Shown piece after piece: positions 1 to 10,021 of a DNA stretch of 37,798 bases. The first letter of the stretch is position 1. Every line of letters begins with the position of its first letter. The notes below the pieces were generated by a model. It was not told the DNA's origin. It was given only the letters and a program-made list of their open reading frames with translations, and made no database searches. This stretch comes from Fomitopsis serialis (Eukaryota > Basidiomycota > Agaricomycetes > Polyporales > Fomitopsidaceae): assembly GCF_022376445.1 (NCBI RefSeq), contig NW_025955335.1, positions 1 through 37,798 on the forward strand, written 5' to 3'. Both the position numbers and the translations under genes were made by a program.

Positions 1-564
1 CAGCGAGGTAGGGACGTGGGAAAGGCAGCGGAAGGGGGCTAGGAGGACGGGGCGGAGGGAAGGGGGAGTTAGTTACCTACCACTACCTCTCAGGACTCCG
101 TATCTAGGTTGCGACGGGCAATCTCAGGCTTCAGGTCTCGTATTAGGAGGAACTTCAGGCTAAGGAAGCTCGTCAGGGTTAGGCTCAGGCTTAGGAAGAA
201 GGACGCGACAGGCTTAGGATCGTCGGAAGGAAAATCGTCGAGCGCAGCAGGCTTAGGAAGGCCGATATACGCCCACGGACAGGACAGGGGAGGTGTTTAT
301 CGTATCATCTCGACCTCCCTCTCCTCCGCGAGGTACCAGAGACCTCGCTCCCTCCTTCCGCAGCCGTCAACTCGCACCAACGACCCCCGCCCATCGTTTT
401 CACCGATACCTAGAATTCCCTTCCGCGTCGTCTACGCATCGGGGACTCGCAATCACCACAACGCGTCAACGGCCACCATCCTCCGCCCTCCGAATCAGCC
501 GCTGCTTTAGCTCTGGCCGGCCGACTCGGATTGCGACTCGGGTTGCGCAGGTGCCAAGAGTGTC
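1..564. other. No gene recognised (left window edge)
   Basis: The first 300 bases are rich in AGG and TTAGG-like triplets and the rest is GC-rich. Several short open frames exist on both strands but none shows a domain or coherent intron structure. It lies downstream of the Ifi-6-16-like gene on the minus strand and may hold its 3' UTR. Confidence 0.5.
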
Positions 565-1083
565 TCAGAACCAACTTCTCACCCTCAACCCCAGGTATCT
601 CACTCCCCGTGCAACGTGACTCAAGGCCGTTCGAGCCGTACGCATCATATGAGGGATGTGAGGGGCCAGAATGTCCCCGAGCCAAGCGGCTAATGCACCC
701 AATAAACCCCCGATAATAGCTCCAACGATAATAGCACACAAAATCCACGAGAGTGGAATACCGCCCATTGCTGCCGACTGAGCCTGCGCGAAGAGGCAGC
801 CGGAAGGGACAGAGGCGCCCATCGCAGATTGTATAGCAGCCGCGGTAGAACCTGCAGACAACACTGAGGGTTAGTGTCTGTTCAGCACGATTTCAGCCAC
901 TGAGCACCGCACCTAGCAGCACGCCCGTCGCCGTAAAGCCAATTGCTCCGAGAATGGCAGGGAGAGCGATTGGCAGGACTACCGCGCCTGCGGCGGCGCC
1001 GATGACGATGTATCGAACAGTGCGGCTAAAGACGACATTGAGCCAACCAAGTCGACCGTACTGGACGCCGCATACCTCTGCAT
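565..1083 (-). CDS. Ifi-6-16-like (IFI6/IFI27 family) small membrane protein
   Basis: Three exons, 1083-1076, 1025-913 and 851-565, join to 408 nt (135 residues). The first exon is only 8 nt and holds the ATG. Introns are 50 nt (1026-1075) and 61 nt (852-912), with GTATGC..TTTAG and GTGCGG..TGCAG ends; the second has a perfect CTAAC branch point. Splicing the second one creates a continuous GFTATGVLLGSTAAAIQS block, which is the conserved glycine/alanine-rich core of the Ifi-6-16 family. Two long hydrophobic segments (about residues 8-45 and 70-100) suggest membrane insertion; the C-terminal 30 residues are basic. In animals the family includes interferon-induced mitochondrial or nuclear-envelope proteins. 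Fungal copies are common in basidiomycetes but their role is not established. The gene appears intact. The family call is by recognition of the core motif only. Confidence 0.8.
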
Positions 1084-3536
1084 ATTGTGTAGGTATGTTC
1101 TTGTGCGATATGGCCACAGTGGAGGCTTCAGGTGGGAGGACAGCGTATGAGGTCCTGCTACGCGGACGTCAGCATTTTGTATACACTGCGGTGTCTTCCT
1201 CCCTGGCTTCGCAGACACTTCTTCACAGACACGTAAAGGAGGGCAGGTGTTTGAAGACCACGCCTTCTCCGCACACCTGCCACCAGTGCCCCACACGACG
1301 CGACGAGTCATCCAATGGTAAGTAACTCGAGCTACCGCATTCGCGTGGAGCTCGAGCTCACTCGGATATACGTAATACAACTCAGAATCAGAGACAGGCG
1401 GCTCATGCATGCATCACAGGAGAAGTACGAATACTGACCGTCATAAATGTCCATTGATCACAACGAAACACGACGCTATTACGAGGCTGCGTTCTCAGAA
1501 GGTTCGCCAACGGGGGTCACGATGGAATGATATATCCATATACATTGAGAAGATAGAGCCTCTGAGCCATTTCAAAAAGTTCAGAACATCCGCAGTAGCA
1601 TGAGGGAGACACGACTTACCAAATGAATGTGAAGGTGGTCATAGCCGGGACGAAGGAAGGATTGGTGCGTGACAGAGCTCACCGGGCGCCGCTTCTGCTG
1701 CTGCTGATACAGTTCACAAGTACGTCTGCGAACCTCACTGTGAGGCCTCTATAGTCCAGAGTCCAGACCTTCCGCCTTCAAGTCCGAGAGCCGCTCTTGC
1801 AGAAACGAGTGCCTCGGTGTTTATCGGAGTTCGCGCCAGGACCGGTCGCACTCAGACTGCGTCCGGGACTCCGACGAGTAGAAAGTATCTACATAAGTTA
1901 AACGATTCATTAGGAATACCTTTTCTGCTACTGACAACTATGGAAGCTCACCATGACTGCTCAGATGGTGTTCTTGCAATGAGAACGTGAGCAGGAACTC
2001 GGTACACTAGAAGCTACTCGAAGAATGGAGCCGGTGAGCTAAATGTTTGGATGCGTGGCACGAACCGTACCTCGATTCTCTGAACGAGTCTGTAGGTAGT
2101 GATTGGGTGGTTAGAAAGACTCCGGCTTAGTACGTCTTTGTTGTCCCGCTCGCGCTAACTCAGCGAACCTGTACGAGCCTTCGAAAAGGGGTGATGCAGC
2201 GGGCTCTGTACATATCGTACACGCGTGTACAAGTTCGGGTGGAATGCACGTACCGTGATGCAATAGGTTCGAGCCGTTATACGTCGGCGTCCCACACGAG
2301 GCCTGAGAATGCTAGGTAGATTATCAAGTACTGCCATGGGGTAAGCCGATCGTGAGGCCGACCTCGAGCATGGCCAATGGGTCGACCGTGACGCTATTGC
2401 GGCGAGCCTGCTCAAAAACATGAGGAGGCATATGTGAGGAGGATCAGGAGCCAAGGGCACGCTTTCAATTTGGCGCCTACATGGTCAGACAAGGATATCC
2501 TGAGGACGAAGGTTGAAGGAATTGTCTACGTCTGCCTGGGGAGACTAATACGTGCATGGCCGCCATGTCCGAGTCGAGCGAGAAGCACCGGCATGGGACC
2601 ACTGCGTTCCCGGTGGCTGCCAGTAGACTCTTCCTCCTCCTCCCTCCTGCGAGTGTTCCCCAAATTGTACATCGTTCTACTCACGCTCTGCCTATCTTTC
2701 TAGACATACTCTGCTTCACATGCTCAACGTTCAACCCTCAGTTATGCTATGACGGCTCGTCACGCCAGTATTCGCGGGTCTGCGCATCTGAGTCCATCGG
2801 ATTCACTACCCAAGTCAGGATGCGCGTGCAGAGGCGTGCAGACTCCAGTTTCCTCGCGAGATGCGCCCTGCGATGGAAGAAGTCGGATGTTGCTGGAAGT
2901 GTCATGGCGTGATGGACATTGGGCATCAGTGACTAGTGAGTAGTGCGTCAAGGCGATGCATGTAGCTCACGTATATCTTCAAGCTCACGTTCGAGCTATC
3001 GAACTTCAAGGGTCGCCGGGATTAGCGATACGGAGTATCGCGACTGTGTCATAGAGGCGCACAGATCTGGCACGGAAGTCGGCGGTCTGTTCGTGGGTGC
3101 GATTGTGAACGCCGTCGAGACTCAACTCACCGGTAGACATAGATGTCTGACTCGCAAAGGGACCCTGTGCTTGCTCTGTTCTCAACGACACCGAAGCGTA
3201 CCTTGTGCCACGTTTGCACACAGGCATTCTCGCATCCTCGAAGACGTGCGCGGCGATCCTGGAGTGCGGTCAGGTCATACTCGCAGGACTCAGGATGAAA
3301 AAAGACCTCGCCATGTCCGGTAGGGGATGCAATGTCGTATCGACGATCTAGCATGACCGGGTCGATCGCGCTGGGGGCGTTTCGTGATATGGGATTCCTC
3401 GCGAAGGCTAGATATGACGAGGCATGTGTCGCTACCATCTACCAGCCAAACACTGACAGTGAATGCACAGGTGGTGGGCACAGATCGACTCCAAGCCGAG
3501 TCCACACGCGACACCGTGACGACAGACCGCAGTCCA
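1084..3536. other. 2.45 kb without a recognisable gene
   Basis: No open frame here shows a known domain. A minus-strand frame at about 3127-3400, around IDPVMLDRRYDIASPTGHGE, has protein-like composition and could be an exon or gene remnant, but I could not join it to neighbouring exons. A second weak candidate is a minus-strand frame at 2160-2460. No tandem repeat or inverted repeat was noticed. The right limit is the flank of the foldback element. Confidence 0.4.
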
Positions 3537-3539
3537 CAG

Positions 3540-3905
3540 CACAACAAACGCGACATGGTATCTGAGCACGGGATATGGTACGGGATATCCAATAAGATAT
3601 TTTGAATATCCCGTTCGGGGATATTGTGATCGGAGATATGGAAAGTCTAGATACCTAAAGTATCCCGGAATGAATTACTTTGAGTTTCCCCCACACAGTA
3701 TCGCAGGCCGGAATATGTTGAGGCATGTTTAAAATATCTCTGGCCACCGTGACAATGATGTCCGTTTCCGTCTAACCATCGCCCATAACCACGTAGCCTG
3801 TTTTCATTGTCCAGCGGCACGCGTAGTCACGGACATGTCACGCCGCAGGCCCGAGCCGTCACTTACCGGAAAAGGCAACTGTGGCTCCCCGCTGCCGCCG
3901 GGGCG
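3540..3905 (+). repeat. Left terminal inverted repeat of the foldback element
   Basis: It pairs with the reverse complement of about 5315-5668. The outer part is ATATCC-rich and the inner part runs through ATTGTCCAGCG and CACGGACATGTCACG to TGTGGCTCCC. Small indels and about one substitution in five separate the arms, so they are old or have evolved independently. Confidence 0.8.
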
Positions 3906-3954
3906 AGTTGCGGTACGCGGTATGGTGCGTTGCGCGTCGCGGTTTGATGTGTCG

Positions 3955-4265
3955 CGGTGCGTCGCCTCGTGTCATGGTATGGCATGGCGCGTCATGTCAC
4001 GGTACGGCGTGTCATGTCATGGCATGGCACGGTACGGTGTGGCGTGGCATGTCATGGTACGGCGTGTCATGGCACGGTACGGCGTGTCATGGCATGGCAC
4101 GGCGCGTCGTGTCACGGTATGGCACGGCATGGCACGGTACGGCGCGTCGTGTCATGGCACGGTACGGCGTGTCATGGCACGGTACGGCGTGTCATGGCAC
4201 GGTACGGCGCGTCACGGCGCGGCGCGTCATGTCACGGCGTGGTACGGTATGGCGTGCTGTGTGGC
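3955..4265 (+). repeat. 20-bp satellite, left arm
   Basis: Tandem and interspersed copies of a 20-bp unit GGCACGGTACGGCGTGTCAT, with many variants in which GGTACGG, GGCATGG and GCGTGTCATG are shuffled. All frames remain open across it, giving long RRVMARYGVSWHGTA-type translations that are not genes. The mirror arm lies at about 4350-4658 on the opposite strand, after a roughly 85-bp spacer. Confidence 0.85.
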
Positions 4266-4349
4266 GTGACCGTACCCGCCGCTCGCGCGTTCGTGCTTGC
4301 CGTGCCACTGGCGCGAGTCGCACGGCATAAGCACCATACTTACCCGCAC

Positions 4350-4658
4350 CGTGTCATGACACGGCACGCCGTACCACGCCGTGACATGACGCGCCGCGCC
4401 GTGCCATGACGCGCCGTACCGTGCCATGACACGCCGTACCGTACCGTGACATGACACGACGCGCCGTGCCGTGCCGTGCCATACCGTAGCGTGTCATGAC
4501 ACGCCATGCCATGCCGTGCCATGACACGCCATGCCATGCCGTGCCATGACACGACGCGCTATACCGTGCCACGCCGTGCCATACCATACCGTGACATGAC
4601 ATGACATGCCGTGCCACACCACACTATACCATACCGCGCCGTACTGTACCGCGCCATG
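4350..4658 (-). repeat. 20-bp satellite, right arm (inverted copy)
   Basis: Reverse complement of the left satellite arm (ATGACACGCCGTACCGTGCC-type units). It is interrupted at 4667 by the hAT-like MITE and resumes for a short distance at 5248. Confidence 0.85.
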
Positions 4659-4666
4659 CCATACCG

Positions 4667-5247
4667 CAAGGGGCGTCCAAAACTCTAATTCACTGAATCG
4701 ACCACCCCCGACCCAACCCCGGGCGAGTGCCAGGGGTCCAGAAAATACACCCGCGCCCACTTTTCCGCCCACTTTTCCACCTACCGTTGTTCAGCATCTC
4801 GCGATGATTGTAAAAGTTGTCAGGCCGCATCCCTGCTGCACTAATAATGGATGTGAAAAGTACGAATGTCAAGAATGAGACGGCTTCATTGTAGACAGAC
4901 CGGACAGCTGTCGCACGTGATGAGAAACACAACCAGCATTCTTAGTCAGCATCGACACGCCTCCAGCCTCGGTCACTGTGGCGAGCCCGAACTAGCGCAT
5001 CTCTTTTGGCTTCGTTGGTTTCCCTTCAGCAAGAGGTAAGGCAATACATCCAAAATGAGTCAACATTCATTGTTTGCCTTCTAGCTAGCGCCTATGATTG
5101 TTACCAGGTGGTTGCGAGTGTCTTCTGTTTTCTTCACCTCGCGGCCTGTGGGCGCTAAAAGTGGTTGGTTGGGGGTCTGGTTTTCGGGGTCCTGCCTCGC
5201 ACTTTTCAGGGGTCGATGCAGTGAATTAGAGTTTTGGACGCCCCTTG
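4667..5247. mobile_element. hAT-like MITE nested in the foldback element
   Basis: A 581-bp element bounded by inverted repeats that begin CAAGGGGCGTCCAAAACTCT at 4667 and end with the complement at 5247. The first 37 bp of the two ends match with a single mismatch. It is flanked by an exact 8-bp duplication CCATACCG (4659-4666 and 5248-5255). An 8-bp duplication with CA-GGG-type ends is the signature of hAT elements. The interior codes for nothing recognisable, so this is a MITE. Caution: CCATACCG is also a motif of the surrounding satellite, so the duplication alone is weak; its position exactly at both TIR ends is the support. Confidence 0.75.
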
Positions 5248-5319
5248 CCATACCGTACGGTGACATGACGCGCCCACGACGCGACACACAGTACCGTGAC
5301 TGGCCACGGCCTGACGCGG

Positions 5320-5668
5320 CAGGGAGCCACAATTACCCTTTCCGGTAACTCCAGCGTGACATGTCCGTGACCGTGCATGGCGCTGGACAATGAAAGCGGG
5401 GAATATGGTTGTGCGCAATGGTTGTACAAAAATGGATGTCATTGTCACAGTGGCTGCAAGCGCACTGGGGATATTTTAAGAACATCTCACCATATCCCGG
5501 CCTGTGATACTGTGTGGAGGAAATTCAAAGTATTCCATTCCGGGATACTTCAAGTATCTAAACTTTCCATATCCCACAATACAGTATCCCACAACAGGAT
5601 ATTCAAAATATCTCATTGGATATCCCATACCGTATCCCGTGTTCAGATACCTTGTCAGGTTTGTTGTG
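5320..5668 (-). repeat. Right terminal inverted repeat of the foldback element
   Basis: Mirror of 3540-3905. It runs from GGGAGCCACA inward to GTTTGTTGTG at the outer edge, followed directly by the CAG target duplication. Confidence 0.8.
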
Positions 5669-5671
5669 CAG

Positions 5672-6234
5672 ATGGTCGATGGTCGATCATCGACATCGAC
5701 CGTTGGCAGCGCCGTTAATACCGTCCGTCTGGTGTACCGTTACAGTACGCTCTATGTATCACACCAAGCCACGCTGACGAATATTCGTGGGTAAATCAAT
5801 GCGATTATCCAATGGAGAGGCATTGCTCAGTTGTAACATTGAAGACGGAGTGGAAGAGAGCATGCGCGGGCACTGTTTGACTTTCTCTCTTTCCGCTACC
5901 CCCACCTGCAGGTACAACACTGATATCGAACACTCGGCATGCCCAGATTATGGCTAGCGTTCTAGCTCCGACTCGCGTCGTATACCTCCGTGGCTTCGGA
6001 CGGCGGGGCGTTGTCAATACTGACAGTTGACGACCGCGAACGCGTCACGAAACCTGGGATATATAGGAGCACGGAACTCATGATACAACGTACGCTGTGT
6101 CCAGCATGACCGTAACCGTCGTCCATCGCGAACACAAGCGACTCCATGTCACGTATTTCCGTGACGTTGACGTATCTCTAGTCGAGTGGATGAGCATACC
6201 GAGCAGGACGACGGAGTCATGATAGTAATACTCA
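5672..6234. other. Intergenic, nothing recognised
   Basis: It lies between the foldback element and the stop codon of the F-box/LRR-type gene. Near its left end there is a short TCGATGGTCGATCATCGACA self-complementary stretch (about 5675-5700). The right part may be the 3' UTR of the minus-strand gene. Confidence 0.4.
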
Positions 6235-7587
6235 CTAGCGTAGCACTGTATCATAGATATATTCACCATCCGCGTTAGGCATGAAATGGAGCTCTACGGC
6301 TTCGCGATCTAGCCATGGCGCGAACAGAGTGTTGATGTAAGGCTTCATTGCGGACAACATGGCAAAACCCTCTTGTGACTTGTCGGTTCTGAAGCAGATA
6401 CTTATGCGGCCAGAATTAGAGGGCCGCTCAAAGACGGGGCGAGAAAGGATGGCATGGAAGGTCGAGATAGAGTCGATAGGGTCTGTCTCGGCGAGTGATA
6501 CCTCGTTTCCATTTTGAGATGTCTTGGAGTGGACAAACATTTCGAAGGAGATGTAGAGTGACTCCAGATGCGGGGATTGGATGCCGTATAGCAAGAAACC
6601 CAGAACTCTCTGGACCCCCGGCGGTGATAATGTGCAGGAGAAGCCCATGCTCAGTTCCGTGAGTGATGTGTTTGCTGTGAGTCGCGGTATAACATCATGG
6701 ATCGAGGCTACAGCAGTCTCGATGAGCGATCGCAGGCATAATAACGGGCGAATAGTGCCTTTACCGTCATCAATAAAGCAATTCCATGTGAACGTCTTGA
6801 GCTTAGCTCCTGTGACACGCAGTACCTCTGTGATACGCGGTACGAGCTCTGCAAATCGGCCACCCTCTGGTGAGATGCTGAACCTCAGGGTTTCCAGTTG
6901 ACTGCATGCTCGTGGGGTCGATACCAGCTTGAGAAGCGGCGATGCCCACGACATGGCGGGTACGTGGACGAGTTGGAAAGCCGACAGTGGGCGGGTGAGA
7001 GAATGTTCTGCATACAGGGCCATGTCTTCCGCCGAAGCAGGATTGCCATATGAGCTGAACTCCCCGCGTACCAGCAAGCAGGACAGATTGGGGAAACGAC
7101 ATAGAGATCGATGAAGATGCGAAAGCGAGGAACAGTAGAGCAGGTCTATGTCTAGGTCGACCACGGTTGGGTGCGTGGCACAGACATCCAACAGGTCTCG
7201 AGGAACCGTCATGTCACTATGATTGTCATCGTCCGAGGATGGGCGGGAAATTTGAAGAACAACTTTTTCTAGCTTGTTGCGAGACGAAGGGACATAGTCA
7301 GGCACCAAGTCGGGCATGTGTAGGTGCTGCAGCATGATGTCGCAGAGCATGAGGTCTTTAAGGCCGGGTAGTGCATTGAGAATCCTACGGAGTTCCGCCG
7401 CACTGCGGAAGCGACACCGCCAGAGTCGCAGACCCGTAATGCTGGTATAGGAGGAAAGGAGGTCGAAGAACATTCCATGTGGTCTGGTTCCTACCCAGTC
7501 GCACATTTGTACAAATAGTTGCTGCAGATTCGGAAGAAAGCAACCGGGGAGCCTAATGAGTGGGAAATCACGTTTCGAACGGTCCAC
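6235..7587 (-). pseudogene. F-box/LRR-type protein, 5' end missing
   Basis: An open minus-strand frame of about 440 codons ends at 6235. It has the periodic leucine pattern of basidiomycete F-box proteins: LPNLQQLF, YTSITGLRLWRCRF, ALPGLKDLMLCDIML, FPNLSCLLVRGEF and later ANTSLTELSMGFSC. Such proteins normally begin with an F-box of about 45 residues that docks to Skp1 of an SCF ubiquitin ligase; here no F-box and no ATG precede the LRR-like part. The frame opens from GTG-containing DNA at 7587 that is already part of the KDZ element's left-end palindrome. An intron acceptor (CATTAG) is possible near 7552, but no 5' exon is visible beyond the element, at 16.8 kb and onward. I infer that the gene was truncated or separated from its start by the insertion or by later rearrangement. 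The LRR part itself has no internal stop. Confidence 0.65.
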
Positions 7588-7657
7588 CCGGAGTGCATTT
7601 GGCCCGTTTGTAACGGTGGACCCGGGCTCGGCCGGAGCACTCCGGGTCCACCGTTCG
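7576..7657. repeat. Left-end palindrome of the KDZ element
   Basis: CGAACGGTCCACCCGGAGTG at 7576 is the near-perfect inverse (19 of 21) of 7637-7657. Within it, CGGTGGACCCGG and CCGGGTCCACCG (7614-7653) pair perfectly around a GCTCGGCCGGAGCACT loop. Two alternative hairpins are therefore possible, as often seen in subterminal transposase-binding regions. Confidence 0.6.
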
Positions 7658-7684
7658 GAGCGGCCGCCGGCAGCAACGAACCGG

Positions 7685-8345
7685 CCGGAGGGAGGGTGGT
7701 GGTTAGGAATGGTCCGGCCGGCCTGTGGTGTAACGTTCCGGCCGGACCTCAGGCGAACGACCCGGCCGGAGGCCTCGAAAAAAATAGGCTTTCTACGGTC
7801 CGGCCGGACACAGACCCAGCGTTCCGGCCGGACCCCTTGTCAACGACCCGGCCGGAGGCCTCGAAAAAAATAGGCTTCCTACGGTCCGGCCGGACACAGA
7901 CCCAGCGTTCCGGCCGGACCCCTTGTCAACGACCCGGCCGGAGGCCTCGAAAAAAATAGGCTTCCTACGGTCCGGCCGGACACAGACCCAGCGTTCCGGC
8001 CGGCAACCAGGTCAACGTCCCGGCCGGAGGCCTCGAAAAAAATAGGCTTCCTACGGTCCGGCCGGACACAGACCCAGCGTTCCGGCCGGCAACCAGGTCA
8101 ACGTTCCGGCCGGAGGCCTCGAAAAAAATAGGCTTCCTACGGTCCGGCCGGATGCATACCCAACGTTCCGGCCGGCAACCAGGTCAACGTCCCGGCCGGA
8201 GGCCTCGAAAAATATAGGCTTCCTACGGTCCGGCCGGATGCATACCCAACGTTCCGGCCGGCAACCAGGTCAACGTTCCGGCCGGAGGCCTCAAAAGAAA
8301 TAGGCTTCCTACGGTCCGGCCGGGGCTCATATCAATGATCCTGCC
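7685..8345 (+). repeat. 86-bp tandem array of CCGGCCGG palindromes
   Basis: GGCCTCGAAAAAAATAGG recurs at 7771, 7857, 7943, 8029, 8115, 8201 and 8287 (last copy with two changes), exactly 86 bp apart, with a degenerate unit before 7771. Each unit contains three CCGGCCGG palindromes (as CCCGGCCGGA, GGTCCGGCCGG and GTTCCGGCCGG), so it is dense in symmetric CpG sites. Unit types differ in order: the early copies carry CCCCTTGTCAACGACC, the later ones CAACCAGGTCAACG, and the last ones GATGCATACCCAACG. This suggests stepwise expansion. It ends about 230 bp upstream of the TET/JBP start codon. Confidence 0.95.
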
Positions 8346-8575
8346 GGCCAAATCGGCACCAGAATTGTTAAGGGCAATCATCCAGACAACGTGACATCAC
8401 ATGAGATGGCGCATGCATGAACCAGCACCTAGCCGGGGTCACTTGAGCACTGACAACATCACATGCCTACAAACATGAGGCAAACACATGGTCACCACAT
8501 GTTGCCCATCAGGTCCTCCACATCGTGCAAACTTGTTGCGCAACTCTTCTCCAATCCCCCCCCCCACTCTCCAAC

Positions 8576-9775
8576 ATGACTACCGCACAGATCAGCACCC
8601 AATTTCGTTCCTACCTGAAGGGGACATATTTACACTGGCTGTCTCGCATGCAGGAGGGCCAGGCGATGAAGCCCGAGCCACTTCCAGGTCTCTTCCTGGA
8701 TGTGTATATGATACGCCAGGCGACGAATGCTGGCAAGATGTTAGCTCAGGCTTATTGTAACCGAAGTGAGCTTCCATTGACCGCAATCGTAAGCTTGGCT
8801 AACACTCCACTTGGAGGGAGCGTTGAATGGGACGCATTGACTTATCCGATGACAACACCGAGCGATGAAGAAGCCGAGAACGTACAGTACGAGGCGTGCA
8901 AGGAGCCTGCGACCATCGAGGATAGCGCAGGCCGGATTCTTTTGTGGCATCTCCCCGGCGTAATCACACCGTACTACCAGGTATGCGAGATCGCCCGGCA
9001 GACATCACACTGGTTGTTAACAATCAAGCAGCAGTTCATATGGGACACCGCAGGTCAACTGGAACCGCTGTTCCTCCGCTACCCCCCTACCACCACCGAG
9101 AAGTGGAGACAAGATATCAACAACTACCGCAATGCGGATGAATGTCCAATCTTCCCGCCGTCGTGCTTGTCTGCCTCGCCCGGCTGGTTTCAGCAGGGTC
9201 ATACGGTGGGCATCCATGGCGTACTGATCATCATATGTTGTATTAATCCGCAACAGGGTACTACAGGTCCACCCCAGGTATCGCGGCTGCTGAGGGAACC
9301 GACCTCGCTCGCCCGACCGTGGCTCTCGGCGATGGAGCACCCCCATATCATCCTCTCGGCGATGCTCGAGATACTCCATCCGGACCTCTATGCAAGTGGC
9401 GTGGCGTCGATCAATGCACTGCGCAACGACCCGGACCGCGCTAGCGTCGCCGAGATATGGAACACGCCATTCAACGCCTTATCGGTGATTGCCAACCGGG
9501 CCAGTCCACTTCACCGAGACGTACTCTCGGCGAAGCACTGGTACGATATGATTCTCACGCTCGGCGGAGACAAGACCTTGCATATGGAGTATCCTACTTT
9601 GGGAATGAAGATGCCATACTACAGTGGCACTATGGAGGTATTTTCTGGCTGTCGCATACCTCATGCCGTACGGCAATCGACCCAGGAGCGCTTGTGCTTA
9701 TCTTACTATATGCGTGAGGCGGTACATGCATGGACAAACGCTCCCCCGGCGGATTGGCGGATGGACTCGGAGTAG
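8576..9775 (+). CDS. TET/JBP-family 2-oxoglutarate/Fe(II) dioxygenase
   Basis: An intact frame of 399 codons starts at the ATG of MTTAQIST. The C-terminal part has the double-stranded beta-helix signature: ANRASPLHRD supplies H313-x-D315 for iron, IPHAV supplies the distal H363, and ERLCLSYYMR supplies R372 or R380 for 2-oxoglutarate. NAF/NAL-SVIANR before HRD and SPGWFQQGH at about residue 201 match fungal TET/JBP proteins as I know them. The family oxidises 5-methylcytosine (or thymine in JBP) in DNA, so a nuclear role in removing methylation is expected. Two segments look like retained 51-nt introns without stops: 8981-9031 (GTATGC..GCAG, TTAAC branch) and 9206-9256 (GTGGGC..ACAG, TTAAT branch). 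Splicing both would give 365 residues and remove non-conserved hydrophobic stretches. It is convergent with cargo gene A and lies just downstream of the 86-bp array. Confidence 0.88.
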   Translation: MTTAQISTQFRSYLKGTYLHWLSRMQEGQAMKPEPLPGLFLDVYMIRQATNAGKMLAQAYCNRSELPLTAIVSLANTPLGGSVEWDALTYPMTTPSDEEAENVQYEACKEPATIEDSAGRILLWHLPGVITPYYQVCEIARQTSHWLLTIKQQFIWDTAGQLEPLFLRYPPTTTEKWRQDINNYRNADECPIFPPSCLSASPGWFQQGHTVGIHGVLIIICCINPQQGTTGPPQVSRLLREPTSLARPWLSAMEHPHIILSAMLEILHPDLYASGVASINALRNDPDRASVAEIWNTPFNALSVIANRASPLHRDVLSAKHWYDMILTLGGDKTLHMEYPTLGMKMPYYSGTMEVFSGCRIPHAVRQSTQERLCLSYYMREAVHAWTNAPPADWRMDSE

Positions 9776-10021
9776 CTGTATAACCTTACACTGTGTTTAC
9801 AATATATATGGAACTGTTGATGTGCTCGGCGGTTTCATCTTCACAATAACTGTACAGGTATAGCAGACAGTCTGGCCTAGCCAGCTGCCTTGCTGCCCAA
9901 TCGTTCTGCCGGTGTTTGATTCGGCCGGCCGGTGCACATAAGAACATCAAAGCCTTCCCTGTCATATCACGAGATGTAAATACCGGTGCCAACACGACTG
10001 TACACTAATGGGACATCCCGA

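Larger units (their letters stand above)
3540..5668. mobile_element. Foldback DNA transposon, CACTA-like ends, non-autonomous
   Basis: The two ends are long imperfect inverted repeats. CACAACAAAC at 3540 is matched by GTTTGTTGTG ending at 5668, and the match continues at roughly 80 percent identity for about 370 bp inward, through ATCCAATAAGATATTTTGAA and a shared CACGGACATGTCACG block. The element is flanked on both sides by CAG (3537-3539 and 5669-5671), a 3-bp target duplication. CAC termini with 3-bp duplications are the pattern of the CACTA/EnSpm superfamily. Inward of the TIRs, each arm carries a GGCACGGTACGGCGTGTCAT satellite in opposite orientation (about 3955-4265 and 4350-4658), so the whole element could fold into one giant hairpin. 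There is no transposase, so it must be mobilised in trans. A nested hAT-like MITE sits in the right arm. The superfamily assignment is an inference from the ends alone. Confidence 0.75.

Noticed and set aside
109..619. Plus-strand frames of 108-133 codons at the window start
   Set aside because: Arg/Ser/Pro-rich translations of GC-biased DNA, no ATG context, no homology sign, overlapping each other.
3835..4617. Long open frames on both strands (RRVMARYGVSWHGTA-type translations)
   Set aside because: They are translations of the 20-bp satellite; several frames are open at once and the products are pure repeat.
7519..7959. Plus-strand frames of 100-146 codons through the 86-bp array
   Set aside because: They repeat with the array, and 86 is not a multiple of three, so the frames rotate; no independent coding sign.
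7685..8345. CRISPR-like array
   Set aside because: The units are contiguous 86-bp tandem repeats without unique spacers, in a eukaryotic genome; it is a minisatellite.
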